Notes: generated by a model not told the origin, from the letters alone. Shown: positions 35,007-44,226, counted from the first letter of the stretch. The stretch: 64,000 nt of DNA from CAVEFW01 sp963643505 (GCA_963643505.1 CAVIKF010000008.1:1-64000), one strand, 5' to 3'. Translations and numbers: made by a program.

Positions 35007-37622
35007 ATGGAACAAAAGCTGGAAAAATCTGTCTCTCGACGGCGATGGCTCATCCCCGCATTGGTTGTCGCCTTGATTGCCACGCTGTGCATCGCAGGAG
35101 TGTTTCTCTATCGCTATGCCTTTGAGCAGCTGCATGAGGAGTCCGTTTCCCAGCTCGAGGAGCTAAGCCAACAACTCTTTGAGAAGCTTGACGTTCAAAT
35201 TGAAAACCAGTGGTCCTACCTAGAAAAACTAAGGGCTTCGCTTGCGGAGATGGGCGACATGACGCGGGATGAGTTGGCGGAGCAGCTTGCGCATGGCGAG
35301 GAGGACTTCGGTCCATACGGAAAGCAGATCTACTTCCGTGCAATTGATGAGGACGGCTATTACTACACAAATACCGGCAGACAGGGGTTTTGGTCGGGGC
35401 TCGACCGATTGTCCGGAGCGGAGCGGCAATGCTTCACGATTGCCGACTGGTTGGACAATGAAAGCTATATGGTGTTCGCCGTCAAGGTGACGGAGACGTT
35501 GGAGGTGGACGGTCACAGGATAGAGTATTTGGTTCTTCTGCGCTCCATGATGGATATGCAACCGTATTTCCGCTCCAGCGCTTTCGGGAACCAAAACATG
35601 GTCTATATCATCAACTACGAAGGTTTCGTCATGGCATCGGACGGCGATTTGCCGGAAATCGACTTTGAGGGAAATAACGTTTTTTACCGCATGAAGGAGC
35701 AGACTTATCCCCACATGGACGGTTTTGATGCCGTGTTGGAACGGGGAAACACGTCCGGGACAGTCTGCACTGATGTGATCATCGGAGGGAAGAAATACTA
35801 TCTGGTCTACGACCGCTTGCCTAACTATGACTGGTCGGTGTTTTTGTTGATGTCCGGCGAGGATGTGGCCGTCAGTGCGACCGAGATGGTTAACTCGATG
35901 TTGCGGGTGTTTCTTCTGCTTGCCGGCGTGCTCGTGGCGGCGGGGACGGCAATCTTTGCTTTTGTCCTGCGTATCCAAAGAGATAAGAGGTTGATGGCGG
36001 TTAGGGAGCAAAGCGAGAAGGCACTTCAAGAGGCGAATAGGGAGCTCCAAAAACTGCAGGATGAAACGGATAAGGCACGTCTCGCCGCGGAAAAGGCGAC
36101 CACGGCAAAGAGCCAGTTCCTTGCCAATATGTCCCACGATATTCGTACGCCGATGAACGCCATCATGGGTGTGACGCATCTGATGGAGCACGAGACGGAT
36201 AATCCCGCGCGATTGCGCTACTACATCAGGAAGCTCCAATCCTCCGGTCGGCATATGCTGGGCCTGATCAATGATATTTTGGATATGAGCAAAATTGAGA
36301 CAGGCGAGGTGCAGCTTAATTGCGAACCTATCAAGTTGGCGGAACAGGTGGGGCAAGTCGAGAGCATCATCCGTCCCCAGAGCAATGAGAAGGGGCAGGC
36401 GCTCACGATTCGCGTTTATGAGGTGACACACGAATACCTGATAGGCGACAGTATCCGAATCCGCCAGATATTCCTGAATCTTTTGACAAATGCGGTGAAG
36501 TATACGCCAAGCGGCGGCTCGATCCTCTTTGAGATCAGGGAGTTGCCTTGTGAGGAGCCAAACTGCGCCACGTTGCGCACTTCTGTCATCGACAATGGCC
36601 ACGGTATGTCGGCAGACTTTTTGACACACATTTTCGAGCCGTTCACTCGCGAAACGAGCACCCTTACCAACAAGGTGCAGGGCACGGGTCTTGGCATGAG
36701 CATCACCAAGAGCCTAGTGGATTTGATGGGTGGAACCATCGCGGTGGAAAGTGAGTTGGAGAAGGGCAGCCACTTCGATGTGACGTTGACGCTTCCTATC
36801 GACACGGAGGCGATGCGTGCTCCTCATATCCAAAGCGTACTTCTGATTGCTGACGAGAAGACGTTGGTGACGAACGTGAAGGCCTCGCTGCGTGAGACCT
36901 CCGTGGGGTTGCGCGTCGCCGCTTCATTGGACGAGGCGATAGCGTTGCTTCGCGAGGAACCGGCGGATGCAATTCTTTTGTCCGGTTATCTTGCCACAGA
37001 GGGGTTGGCGGACACGGTGCGTCTGTTGCGTTCTGCAGCGCGTGGCGAGGTGTTGGTATTCTGTTGCGACTATGCGCACAGGGCGAGCGTGCGCGACGTG
37101 CTGATCGACAGCGACGTAGACGGACTGATTGCGCGCCCGTTCTTCTTTGAGAACTTGGTGCTCGCGGTTAAACATTCGCGCGAAGAGGGAACGAGTTCCG
37201 AACGCGAGGGACGTTTATCCGCATTGAACGGGAGACGTTTCCTTTGCGCCGAGGACAACGCGCTCAACGCCGAGATCCTTGAGGCGATGCTTGCCTTACA
37301 CGGTGCTTCCTGCACGATTTATCCGGACGGCGCGGCGCTTGTGGATGCTTTTGCCTCGGTGAAGCCGGGGGATTACGACGCGATTCTGATGGATATGCAG
37401 ATGCCGAACATGAACGGTGTGGAGGCGACGCGCGTTCTCCGCAGCGGAGAGAATCCGCTCGGCAAGACGATCCCCATCATTGCCATGACCGCCAACGCTT
37501 TTATTTCGGATGTGGAGGAGTGTCTTGATGCGGGCATGGATGCGCATCTGGCAAAGCCGCTTGACATCAACGCGATGGAGCGTGTCTTGCAAGAGCTTTT
37601 GGGCGGAAGTGTTGCGGAGTAG
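35007..37622 (+). CDS. Cache-type hybrid sensor histidine kinase with two receiver domains (one degenerate)
   Basis: The 871-residue protein has an N-terminal helix (about 14-36), an external Cache-like sensor (40-295; IYFRAIDEDGYYYTNTG, VYIINYEGFVMASDG), a second helix (300-323), a short coiled coil, HisKA with His377 (NMSHDIRTPMNAI) and HATPase_c. A first receiver carries Ser659 where the phospho-accepting Asp should be (AILLSGYL), and a second has intact Asp796 (ILMDMQMP). It is the last kinase in the operon. It should read the ligand state of the periplasmic lipoprotein or a small molecule directly and feed the HPt protein. The pseudo-receiver is probably structural or regulatory. Confidence 0.92.
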   Translation: MEQKLEKSVSRRRWLIPALVVALIATLCIAGVFLYRYAFEQLHEESVSQLEELSQQLFEKLDVQIENQWSYLEKLRASLAEMGDMTRDELAEQLAHGEEDFGPYGKQIYFRAIDEDGYYYTNTGRQGFWSGLDRLSGAERQCFTIADWLDNESYMVFAVKVTETLEVDGHRIEYLVLLRSMMDMQPYFRSSAFGNQNMVYIINYEGFVMASDGDLPEIDFEGNNVFYRMKEQTYPHMDGFDAVLERGNTSGTVCTDVIIGGKKYYLVYDRLPNYDWSVFLLMSGEDVAVSATEMVNSMLRVFLLLAGVLVAAGTAIFAFVLRIQRDKRLMAVREQSEKALQEANRELQKLQDETDKARLAAEKATTAKSQFLANMSHDIRTPMNAIMGVTHLMEHETDNPARLRYYIRKLQSSGRHMLGLINDILDMSKIETGEVQLNCEPIKLAEQVGQVESIIRPQSNEKGQALTIRVYEVTHEYLIGDSIRIRQIFLNLLTNAVKYTPSGGSILFEIRELPCEEPNCATLRTSVIDNGHGMSADFLTHIFEPFTRETSTLTNKVQGTGLGMSITKSLVDLMGGTIAVESELEKGSHFDVTLTLPIDTEAMRAPHIQSVLLIADEKTLVTNVKASLRETSVGLRVAASLDEAIALLREEPADAILLSGYLATEGLADTVRLLRSAARGEVLVFCCDYAHRASVRDVLIDSDVDGLIARPFFFENLVLAVKHSREEGTSSEREGRLSALNGRRFLCAEDNALNAEILEAMLALHGASCTIYPDGAALVDAFASVKPGDYDAILMDMQMPNMNGVEATRVLRSGENPLGKTIPIIAMTANAFISDVEECLDAGMDAHLAKPLDINAMERVLQELLGGSVAE

Positions 37623-37676
37623 TGGGGACCCTTGTTCAGGGTGCTAGACTAGTGTCATGCTCGAGAAAGGAATGAC

Positions 37677-38222
37677 ATGAAGCTTGTCATAGCATCCGAT
37701 ATCCATGGCTCCGCGGCGGCCGCCCACCAATTGGTTGAGCGCATCGAGGAGCTCCAACCTGATCGCCTTGTCTTTTTGGGGGACCTGTTGTATCACGGCC
37801 CGCGAAATGATTTGCCGACAGAGTATGACACGAAGGCGGTCTATGAGCTGATTGGTGCGTTGCCGTATCCCAAGACGGCGGTGCGTGGCAATTGCGATGC
37901 CGAGGTTGACCAATGGATGTTCGATTTCGATATCCTTGCGGACTACCGACAAATCGAGGTCGATGGGCGCGTGTTCGCCATGACCCATGGTCACCTGTAT
38001 GGTCAGGGGGTCTTGCCTCCTGGGTGCGAGGATGCGGCGGTGCTCATGAACGGCCACACCCACGTTAAGGTTCTCGAGCGCAAAGATGGGCTTGTCTTGC
38101 TCAACCCGGGTTCCACGTCGATTCCGAAGGATGGGTTGGCGAGCTACGCCACGTACGACAACGGTGTCTTCGCTTTGCGTGCGCTTGACGGCGGCGAGGT
38201 CGTCAAGGAGTTGGCGATATAG
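37677..38222 (+). CDS. yfcE: YfcE-type metallophosphodiesterase
   Basis: ATG follows GAAAGGA. The 181-residue calcineurin-like phosphoesterase has all metal ligands of the YfcE/MJ0936 family: DIHG (Asp8, His10), GDLLYHG (Asp36), GNCD (Asn72), THGH (His104) and GHTH (His127, His129). These enzymes hydrolyse phosphodiester bonds with Mn; the physiological substrate is unknown. It follows the signalling operon by 54 bases, with a small ACCCT/AGGGT hairpin in between, and may be transcribed separately. A copy of its last 25 bases recurs at 38319. Confidence 0.92.
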   Translation: MKLVIASDIHGSAAAAHQLVERIEELQPDRLVFLGDLLYHGPRNDLPTEYDTKAVYELIGALPYPKTAVRGNCDAEVDQWMFDFDILADYRQIEVDGRVFAMTHGHLYGQGVLPPGCEDAAVLMNGHTHVKVLERKDGLVLLNPGSTSIPKDGLASYATYDNGVFALRALDGGEVVKELAI

Positions 38223-38437
38223 GAGCCGCGTCTGCCGTTTTGGGGCTTGGGGGTGTCGCTGGGACTACGTCCGACAACCCCATGACGAATTGGCTACGTT
38301 GGCAGCCCGCACTGGAGAGCGGCGAGGTTGTCAAGGAGTTGGCTGCGTAAGATATTGCGATAGGTGTCTAGCGTGCTTCCGCCCAAATTGACTCAAACGA
38401 GCTTATGTGGGCGTAATCGATTGCGCAAAGGGAGGGC
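38223..38437. other. Intergenic region holding a duplicated yfcE tail
   Basis: Apart from the duplicated tail at 38319-38350, no gene or motif is seen. The following bases begin the second structured element. Confidence 0.4.
38319..38350 (+). pseudogene. Vestigial copy of the yfcE 3' end
   Basis: The 25 bases at 38319-38343 match 38191-38215 at 24 positions. In frame they read GEVVKELAA and a TAA stop, against GEVVKELAI and TAG in the intact gene. Only the tail is present. Confidence 0.75.
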
Positions 38438-38551
38438 TATACCCCTAGGGGGTATAACTTGTGCTTGCGAATTAGACGTGAATCGGTACCCTAGGAAATG
38501 GGTTAGAAAGGCAAGCGGATTCTAGGCGATTGCACCAACGTTCGGCACACT
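38438..38551 (+). ncRNA. Structured element, copy B, related to the signalling operon leader
   Basis: TATACCCC (38438-38445) pairs with GGGGTATA (38449-38456). Bases 38485-38551 align with the leader's 27784-27850, including GATTCTAGG and ACGTTCGGCAC. The same two competing partners, CCTAG (38490) and TAGAA (38504-38508), face GATTCTAGG (38518-38526). No gene follows on this strand; the next gene is convergent. It may be a stand-alone RNA, a switch whose target was lost, or one of two direct repeats flanking the 10.7-kb signalling segment. Confidence 0.42.
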
Positions 38552-38560
38552 GCCAGCTAT

Positions 38561-38576
38561 GCGCTAGTTTTAGCGC
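38561..38576. terminator. Palindromic hairpin between convergent units
   Basis: GCGCTA, a GTTT loop and TAGCGC form a perfect six-bp stem 25 bases beyond the stop of the convergent surface gene. There is no T tract on either strand, so termination is plausible but weak. Confidence 0.4.
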
Positions 38577-38600
38577 TTGCATCAGGGAAGCACTACCAAA

Positions 38601-41600
38601 TTATTGCTCGGTAGGTTCTTCCGCGTCGGCAGATAGGACGGCTTTCGCGGTTACGCCGGCAGCGGTTGCCGCCACCGCAGCGGCTGCTACCATTGCTGAC
38701 GACATGCCATCGCCCGTGGAAGGAGCGGTCTTGCCGCTGCCCGAACCGCCGCTACCACCGTCACCGGAACCGTCACCCTTCTTGTCGCCCTCAACCTCGT
38801 AGACGGCAGGCAACGCGGAAAAGTTACTGGCCACACCAGAGGTGTCCTGCGCAGTGAAGGCGAGCGGGCGGCGACGTGGGTCGACGATTTGCTGCACACC
38901 GGCACCGAACAGCGACTCGGAGAACTCGTCGGCGTCGAGCCACGACAGATGGTCGGCACCAGCGCGCAGCGTCGAAGCGTCGCTTGCGTTGCCCGCCTCG
39001 GCCTCAGCAGCAAGTGACTTTTTCGCGGCGTCCACCTGAGAGAACACGGTTTTTGCCGAGGCGTTGTTTGCGTACGGGTTTGATCTGGGATTGCTCAACT
39101 GCACGTGGAATTCGGTCGCACCTTCATAATCCTCGGGCATCGTGAAGGTGAACAGGTACGAACGGATGAAGCCTGGCCACAGGATGCCCGATTGGTCGCG
39201 AATATCTTCGACGAACTCCGTCTTCGGCGAACCGTCTTCATTTTTGGCAAGGGTGCCGTCGACTTCGCGCACCGAATGATAGTTCTCAGCCGACGGGCGC
39301 AGATAATCGCGCAGGTCGGAATACGCTTGCTCGAAGACGGTCTTGCCGCCGTCGTCGGTCACAGTGACGGTGAAGCCGGTGATGAGCGCATTGCCGACGT
39401 TCGAAACGGTTAGAACGAACGGCACGATATCGCCCGGCGCCGCATACGGTGTCTCGGGCTGGGCGCTCTCACACTGTATGGCCAACACGTCGGGCACCGT
39501 CACCTGATACACGTCGCACTTGGCGGCTTCAACGTCGGTGACGTCAGTCATCACGAAGTCGCGTCGGCCGTCGCCGCAGGTGAGCACCGCCATGCTATTG
39601 GGCGGGAAAGCAAGACGCGCGATAGGATAGAACTCATGAAATGCGCCGAGCGATTCGATCCAACGCGACTCGAACAGTTGATACACCGGTTCGGCGACGG
39701 TGTTGGTGTACGAGGATCCGCCGAAGTTCGCACCCGTCTTCGAGTTGTAATGCGTCGAGCTGAGCACCTCGGCTCCTTTGTTGATTAGCTCGAGCGTGTC
39801 ATTGTCAACGATGCTCGATGCGCCGTCATTGATATGGATGGTGTACATGCGCTTGCCGTCGGCCGTAACGACGCAGTGCGAATCGGTGGAGTAGCCGTCC
39901 ACCTCACTGGCGGAAAGCTTGCCCGTGCCAGCATCATATTGCACCACATGGTTTTTCTTTTCAGTCATATACAAGCTGCGCTCGAAGTATACGTAAGCAG
40001 TGTCAACCTCGGTACCGCTCGGGACCTGGTCGTAGCCGGTGAACTCATGCTTGCGCCGCGAGAACGCCGTCGCCTCAGGCAACAGCAGCTGGCCGTCGGC
40101 TATGGCTCCGTCAGCGTTGAAGCGCACCGATTCCACGAAACTTGCGGCAACGCCACTAACCGATCCGGTCCACGCGATCAGGCTATGGAAGCGGTTGTCG
40201 AACGACCCAGTTTCACCTTTTGCCTGATCAAACTTGTTGTCACGGTGATTGGTCACGTCGAACGTGCCGTTGATGATATCGCGCTCGGATCCTGTAAAGC
40301 CGGATACCGAAGACAGGTTCAGCGGCACCTCAAACAGGAACCTCTGAGTCAGCAGATTGAACGCGTACGCATAAACGCCACAGTTCACAACGTTATCCGG
40401 ATCGCTCTTGAAGCAGTAGAAGCATATGTTGAAGTTCTCGATGCCATACTGGGGAATTCGCGTCTGTAGCAGAGTTCGAGGATGGTAGCTGGCGATGCCG
40501 TTTTCCTTCAGGTCAGAATACAGCGATTTCGCCGCCATACACATGCCAGTCGAAACGTTCCAGTCGACCAGGGTGACAAACTGATTGGCGATGGCCTCAT
40601 CGTAGGGCATCTCTTTGTCGCCGTCGACGACCAAGCTGGTGATGGCGGCGATCACGTGCAAGTGAGGCATGGCGTTGGGGTACGCGTCCATCATTACCTC
40701 GAAGTCGTAATCGACGTCGTGGCGGTTGACGGGCAAGACGCCGTCAACATTGAAATCGATGACCTGTTCTTCGTCGAAGGCATGCTTGGTGGCATCCCAG
40801 CGACGGATGCATACACGGCTGCGGGCGTAGGTCACATTGCCATCCGCGACGGTCGAGGTGACCAGGCGCGCCGTGATGGTGTTGGCTTCGGGGTCGGCGC
40901 CGTACAGGGTGCTACACGCCACGGTGCGCAAACGTGTGTTGCTGTAAACGTCCTTGTAGAGCATCTCTTGGCCTGTAGGCACCAAGCCCAGACGCGGGTT
41001 ATAGGTTTTCACCTGGGAGAAGTCGGCTTGTGTGCCCGTCTTGGCAAGGTCGCTTGTGCCCGTGAAGCCGGACATGAGGAGGCCCGTGCCGCTATCCAAC
41101 CCAGCATAAGGGCTTGCAAAACCCTTGGCAGACACCGGACCGGGGGAAACAAGCCCCGCACCGGATCCTTCGGGGACGACGCGCAGCTTCCTACGCTTGT
41201 AGGTTGCGGGAGAACCAGGTATGAAGCCTTCGGTCGAGCCCTCCTCGGGCGAGTCGGAAGCGGAATCGAAAGCAAAATCGGAGCTGGGGCCTTCTCCGTC
41301 AACCGCGGAGGTGGCAACGGAGGCCGCAGTCACACTTGCAGAGCCTAAACCGGAGGTGTTTTCGTCAACAGTGCCTTCGAATTCCGCAGCGCTAGTCATG
41401 TCATCCTGCGTAAACATCTTTGCATCGGATAAGTCCAGGTCATAAGGCCTGCCTGCCACAAAGGAAGCGCCATCAGATGCGAGCGATTTGGGCGGGTTCC
41501 AAGTGTCGAGGTTGAAGATCTCCCACCCCTTGTCGAAAATCTGAATGGTATGCGAGTAGATGCATGATTGGATAACGAATTCCAAGCTACCGGTGCCCAC

Positions 41601-43445
41601 CAACTGTCCACGATAGAAATGCTCGGATGAGCTGCGGTCGAAGGTGCTCTTGTCCATGATCCTCAAGTAGCCCCTGACACCGACACCGAAGATACCGCGG
41701 ATGCCGGCGGCAACAGTCAGGCCGCCTTCGACCGTTACAAGGAATATGACCTGAGGCATGAAGCTGCCATCGTAATGGTGGCCCCACTGAATGTTCTCGT
41801 GCCAATTCTTATACGCAATGCCAAGAGCTATCTTAAGCTGGAAAAATACCTTGAAATCGATATTCAGGTACAGCGGAATACACACAAGCGAGAATTGGCA
41901 ACCAGAGCTTACGTTCAGGGAGAAGTCCGCGGCGAAAGCCAAATCGGCAGTGCTTGTGGTCTCGTAAACCGGCGTGGTGGAAACTATGGAGGAAGTGCCA
42001 TAGAGCATGACGGTCACATCGAAGGCAGCCGAGACCGTGGTGGTAAGGGGCGACTTTCCGCAAAAGAGGTTTTTCTTGCTGAGGCCGGAATATGCCTGCT
42101 CGACAGCCTTCCAACTATCGGAAACGGCGCTCTTCCACGATGTGAAGCCTTCCTTTCCCGCCTTGCCGTTGAACCATTTGAACTTCTCTCCGGGCTTAAG
42201 CTTATCCTCACCGTTTTTCTCTTTGAGCAGGGTGTATGAAAAGATGGTTATCGATCCGCCGAAATTTCCGTTGACGTCGCTCCAGAAGTCCATCGGACAG
42301 CCTGGAATGCCAAAGAGGAACGATTCCTTTTGGCCGAACAGCCAGTCAAACTGCCAGGCAGGACGAGGGTCGCGATGACCATCCGGGTCGTAGGCGATGG
42401 AGAGCGTCTGATTGGCCTGGCCGTCCTGCAGCACCACGACGGCCTGCTTGAATTCGAGCGGCAGCGTTGCCGAAATTACGGAGTCGCTTCCCACTTGGAA
42501 TTTGATTTTCGCCTTTTGGCCAGGGGTGATGTTCTTCAAGTAGTTGTCGATAAACGTTGCGTTGGCGAGTTTGGGATTGCTGGCGGAACGCGTTGCGGTC
42601 TTTTTCCCGGCAGATTGGCCGTCTATCAACAGCTCGACGTTCACGGTGGCTGATGTATCCGGCGCGCATACCTGCACGTCGAAGGTGTGGTCGACGTCGC
42701 TGTAATCTCCCACATACGCAGGCTCATCACTGTGCAGGACGTCAATCTCGTCAAGTGTGACATAGCGCAAGTACGGCGACCCATCATCGGCTTCAATGGG
42801 AAGTTCGATGACATTCGGGCGCGCTCCGTCCTCGTTTGCCGTCACGCCCGAAATGATATATTCGGTTGGGAAGTAGATTTCGCGACAGCCTTCCTTTTGG
42901 GCCAGCACTTCGCCGTAGAACGAGTAGCGTGGCGCATCGTCCTCGTCGCATTCGAAGGAGAGCGGGCGGATGTTGACAACCGCAAACCCGTCGTTGCCGG
43001 TGGTGACATTCAGCTGTTTTTGATTGAAGCTCGAAGTGATGGTGACGTTCACGCCGCCGACGCCAACCTTGTCGGAAACGGTTTGGCGCATGGCCATAAT
43101 GGGCACTTCGTAGCGGCTGAGCACGTAAACAGTGAAATGCGTGCCTCCTTCCTCGTCGGCGTATGCGTTCACAACGGTGCCGTCGTGGAAAGCGACTGAG
43201 CCCAAGAAAGTAAGCGCACCTGCAATCGCCGAGACGCTTATAAACGAACGGCGGGAAAACATCGGGTTGGCCATAAGCGCACCCGTTGCAGCGTTAAGGT
43301 TGTCAAGTACCGGGTCGCAGTCGCGGTCGCGCTCGAGATTGTCGCCGAGGTTGCGGTCATGGTCGCCGGCGCGCTCGAGATCGCCGCCGCGGTTGCAAGA
43401 GGGTTTTTTCGCCCCGCCCTGTATGTTTCCGAAATTGAGCCCCAT
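38601..43445 (-). CDS. Tat-exported 1614-residue surface protein
   Basis: ATG at 43445 is preceded on the minus strand by GGGAAAGGGA. A twin-arginine signal (SRRSFIS at 64-70, then a hydrophobic helix to about 86) sits after an unusually long charged n-region rich in Asp/Arg; an internal ATG at residue 58 would give a normal-length signal but has a weaker site. The mature protein is mostly beta-rich: carboxypeptidase-regulatory-like and Ig-like domains near the N-terminus, a large central part with repeated Trp/Tyr strands, and a CARDB-like domain around 1325-1450 (VLTVSNVGNALITGF). The C-terminus has a Gly/Ser linker, APSTGDG, a hydrophobic helix and an acidic tail, which looks like a degenerate sorting signal. 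Function is unknown; it is probably cell-wall associated. Confidence 0.85.
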   Translation of the reverse strand: MGLNFGNIQGGAKKPSCNRGGDLERAGDHDRNLGDNLERDRDCDPVLDNLNAATGALMANPMFSRRSFISVSAIAGALTFLGSVAFHDGTVVNAYADEEGGTHFTVYVLSRYEVPIMAMRQTVSDKVGVGGVNVTITSSFNQKQLNVTTGNDGFAVVNIRPLSFECDEDDAPRYSFYGEVLAQKEGCREIYFPTEYIISGVTANEDGARPNVIELPIEADDGSPYLRYVTLDEIDVLHSDEPAYVGDYSDVDHTFDVQVCAPDTSATVNVELLIDGQSAGKKTATRSASNPKLANATFIDNYLKNITPGQKAKIKFQVGSDSVISATLPLEFKQAVVVLQDGQANQTLSIAYDPDGHRDPRPAWQFDWLFGQKESFLFGIPGCPMDFWSDVNGNFGGSITIFSYTLLKEKNGEDKLKPGEKFKWFNGKAGKEGFTSWKSAVSDSWKAVEQAYSGLSKKNLFCGKSPLTTTVSAAFDVTVMLYGTSSIVSTTPVYETTSTADLAFAADFSLNVSSGCQFSLVCIPLYLNIDFKVFFQLKIALGIAYKNWHENIQWGHHYDGSFMPQVIFLVTVEGGLTVAAGIRGIFGVGVRGYLRIMDKSTFDRSSSEHFYRGQLVGTGSLEFVIQSCIYSHTIQIFDKGWEIFNLDTWNPPKSLASDGASFVAGRPYDLDLSDAKMFTQDDMTSAAEFEGTVDENTSGLGSASVTAASVATSAVDGEGPSSDFAFDSASDSPEEGSTEGFIPGSPATYKRRKLRVVPEGSGAGLVSPGPVSAKGFASPYAGLDSGTGLLMSGFTGTSDLAKTGTQADFSQVKTYNPRLGLVPTGQEMLYKDVYSNTRLRTVACSTLYGADPEANTITARLVTSTVADGNVTYARSRVCIRRWDATKHAFDEEQVIDFNVDGVLPVNRHDVDYDFEVMMDAYPNAMPHLHVIAAITSLVVDGDKEMPYDEAIANQFVTLVDWNVSTGMCMAAKSLYSDLKENGIASYHPRTLLQTRIPQYGIENFNICFYCFKSDPDNVVNCGVYAYAFNLLTQRFLFEVPLNLSSVSGFTGSERDIINGTFDVTNHRDNKFDQAKGETGSFDNRFHSLIAWTGSVSGVAASFVESVRFNADGAIADGQLLLPEATAFSRRKHEFTGYDQVPSGTEVDTAYVYFERSLYMTEKKNHVVQYDAGTGKLSASEVDGYSTDSHCVVTADGKRMYTIHINDGASSIVDNDTLELINKGAEVLSSTHYNSKTGANFGGSSYTNTVAEPVYQLFESRWIESLGAFHEFYPIARLAFPPNSMAVLTCGDGRRDFVMTDVTDVEAAKCDVYQVTVPDVLAIQCESAQPETPYAAPGDIVPFVLTVSNVGNALITGFTVTVTDDGGKTVFEQAYSDLRDYLRPSAENYHSVREVDGTLAKNEDGSPKTEFVEDIRDQSGILWPGFIRSYLFTFTMPEDYEGATEFHVQLSNPRSNPYANNASAKTVFSQVDAAKKSLAAEAEAGNASDASTLRAGADHLSWLDADEFSESLFGAGVQQIVDPRRRPLAFTAQDTSGVASNFSALPAVYEVEGDKKGDGSGDGGSGGSGSGKTAPSTGDGMSSAMVAAAAVAATAAGVTAKAVLSADAEEPTEQ

Positions 43446-43498
43446 AACGAATCCCTTTCCCGCGAAAAAATACAGATTGAAAAAACGCAGTTTGGAAC

Positions 43499-43507
43499 AC
43501 TATACCA
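43499..43507 (-). promoter_or_regulatory. Extended -10 candidate for the Tat surface gene
   Basis: On the minus strand the bases read TGGTATAGT, a TGn element joined to TATAGT, about 53 bases before the ATG. Confidence 0.45.
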
Positions 43508-43632
43508 CCGGAAATAATAGGAAGGCTCACCACCTACTTGCGGTCTTTGACACCAATACTGGCTTTTTGTCGTTCTTGCAACGATCAAGCCTTACAATGC
43601 GGCAAAAGCGGTCATCAAGGAAGGAAAAAATC

Positions 43633-44226
43633 ATGCCTTACATTCCCGTCGCACAGAAAACCCCTTGGCAGCAATCCGACGAGATTGACCTGGCCAAGAC
43701 TGCGATTTTGGTCATCGACGCTCTGGGTGGCGAAAGTGGTGTGATGCCGGGCTTGGAGGAGTTTGCGCGAAACTGCATCTCCATCGTGAAGGCGGCTCGT
43801 ACCAAGGGCGTGCCGGTGGTGTTCACCAATGATGCGCATATTCCCGGCCTTGATCGCGAGCTCGAGCTTTGGGGTGAGCACGGTATCGTGGGCACTGACG
43901 CGGCGCAACCGCTGGTTGGCTTTGAAGTGCAGGAGGGCGACTATATCGTGCCCAAGCGCCGCTACGACGGGTTTTTCCAGACCGATTTGGACTTGACCTT
44001 GCGTGAGCTGGGTGTCGACACCCTCATCGTTGTCGGATGTGACACCAACATCTGCGTGCTTCAAACCTTGGCAGGCGCCTATTTTAGGGGTTACAAGAGC
44101 GTTGTCGCTGCGGATGCCACCGCCACGTTTTTGATTGGAACCCAAGAGGCTGGTCTTGAGTATTTCACCCGCTGTTACGATTCGCGTGTAGTTCCCACGT
44201 CCAAAGTTTTGGAGAATTTAGCGTAG
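43633..44226 (+). CDS. Isochorismatase/nicotinamidase-family cysteine hydrolase
   Basis: The start is ATG 43633 behind AAGGAAGG; the frame continues upstream to 43132 but that part only mirrors the opposite gene. The 197-residue protein has the family triad: Asp29 (LVIDALGG), Lys108 (VPKRRYDGF) and Cys141 (GCDTNICV). The sequence fits a nicotinamidase-like or isochorismatase-like amidohydrolase; residues that would fix the substrate were not decisive. It is monocistronic and divergent from the Tat surface gene. Confidence 0.88.
   Translation: MPYIPVAQKTPWQQSDEIDLAKTAILVIDALGGESGVMPGLEEFARNCISIVKAARTKGVPVVFTNDAHIPGLDRELELWGEHGIVGTDAAQPLVGFEVQEGDYIVPKRRYDGFFQTDLDLTLRELGVDTLIVVGCDTNICVLQTLAGAYFRGYKSVVAADATATFLIGTQEAGLEYFTRCYDSRVVPTSKVLENLA

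Noticed and set aside
27870..38222. Signalling segment as an integrated mobile element
   Set aside because: Direct repeats flank it, but no integrase, transposase or relaxase lies inside. It was kept only as an alternative reading of the repeat pair.
43132..43632. N-terminal extension of the isochorismatase-family gene
   Set aside because: These codons mirror the opposite Tat surface gene, whereas ATG 43633 has a ribosome site and starts the family's normal N-terminus.
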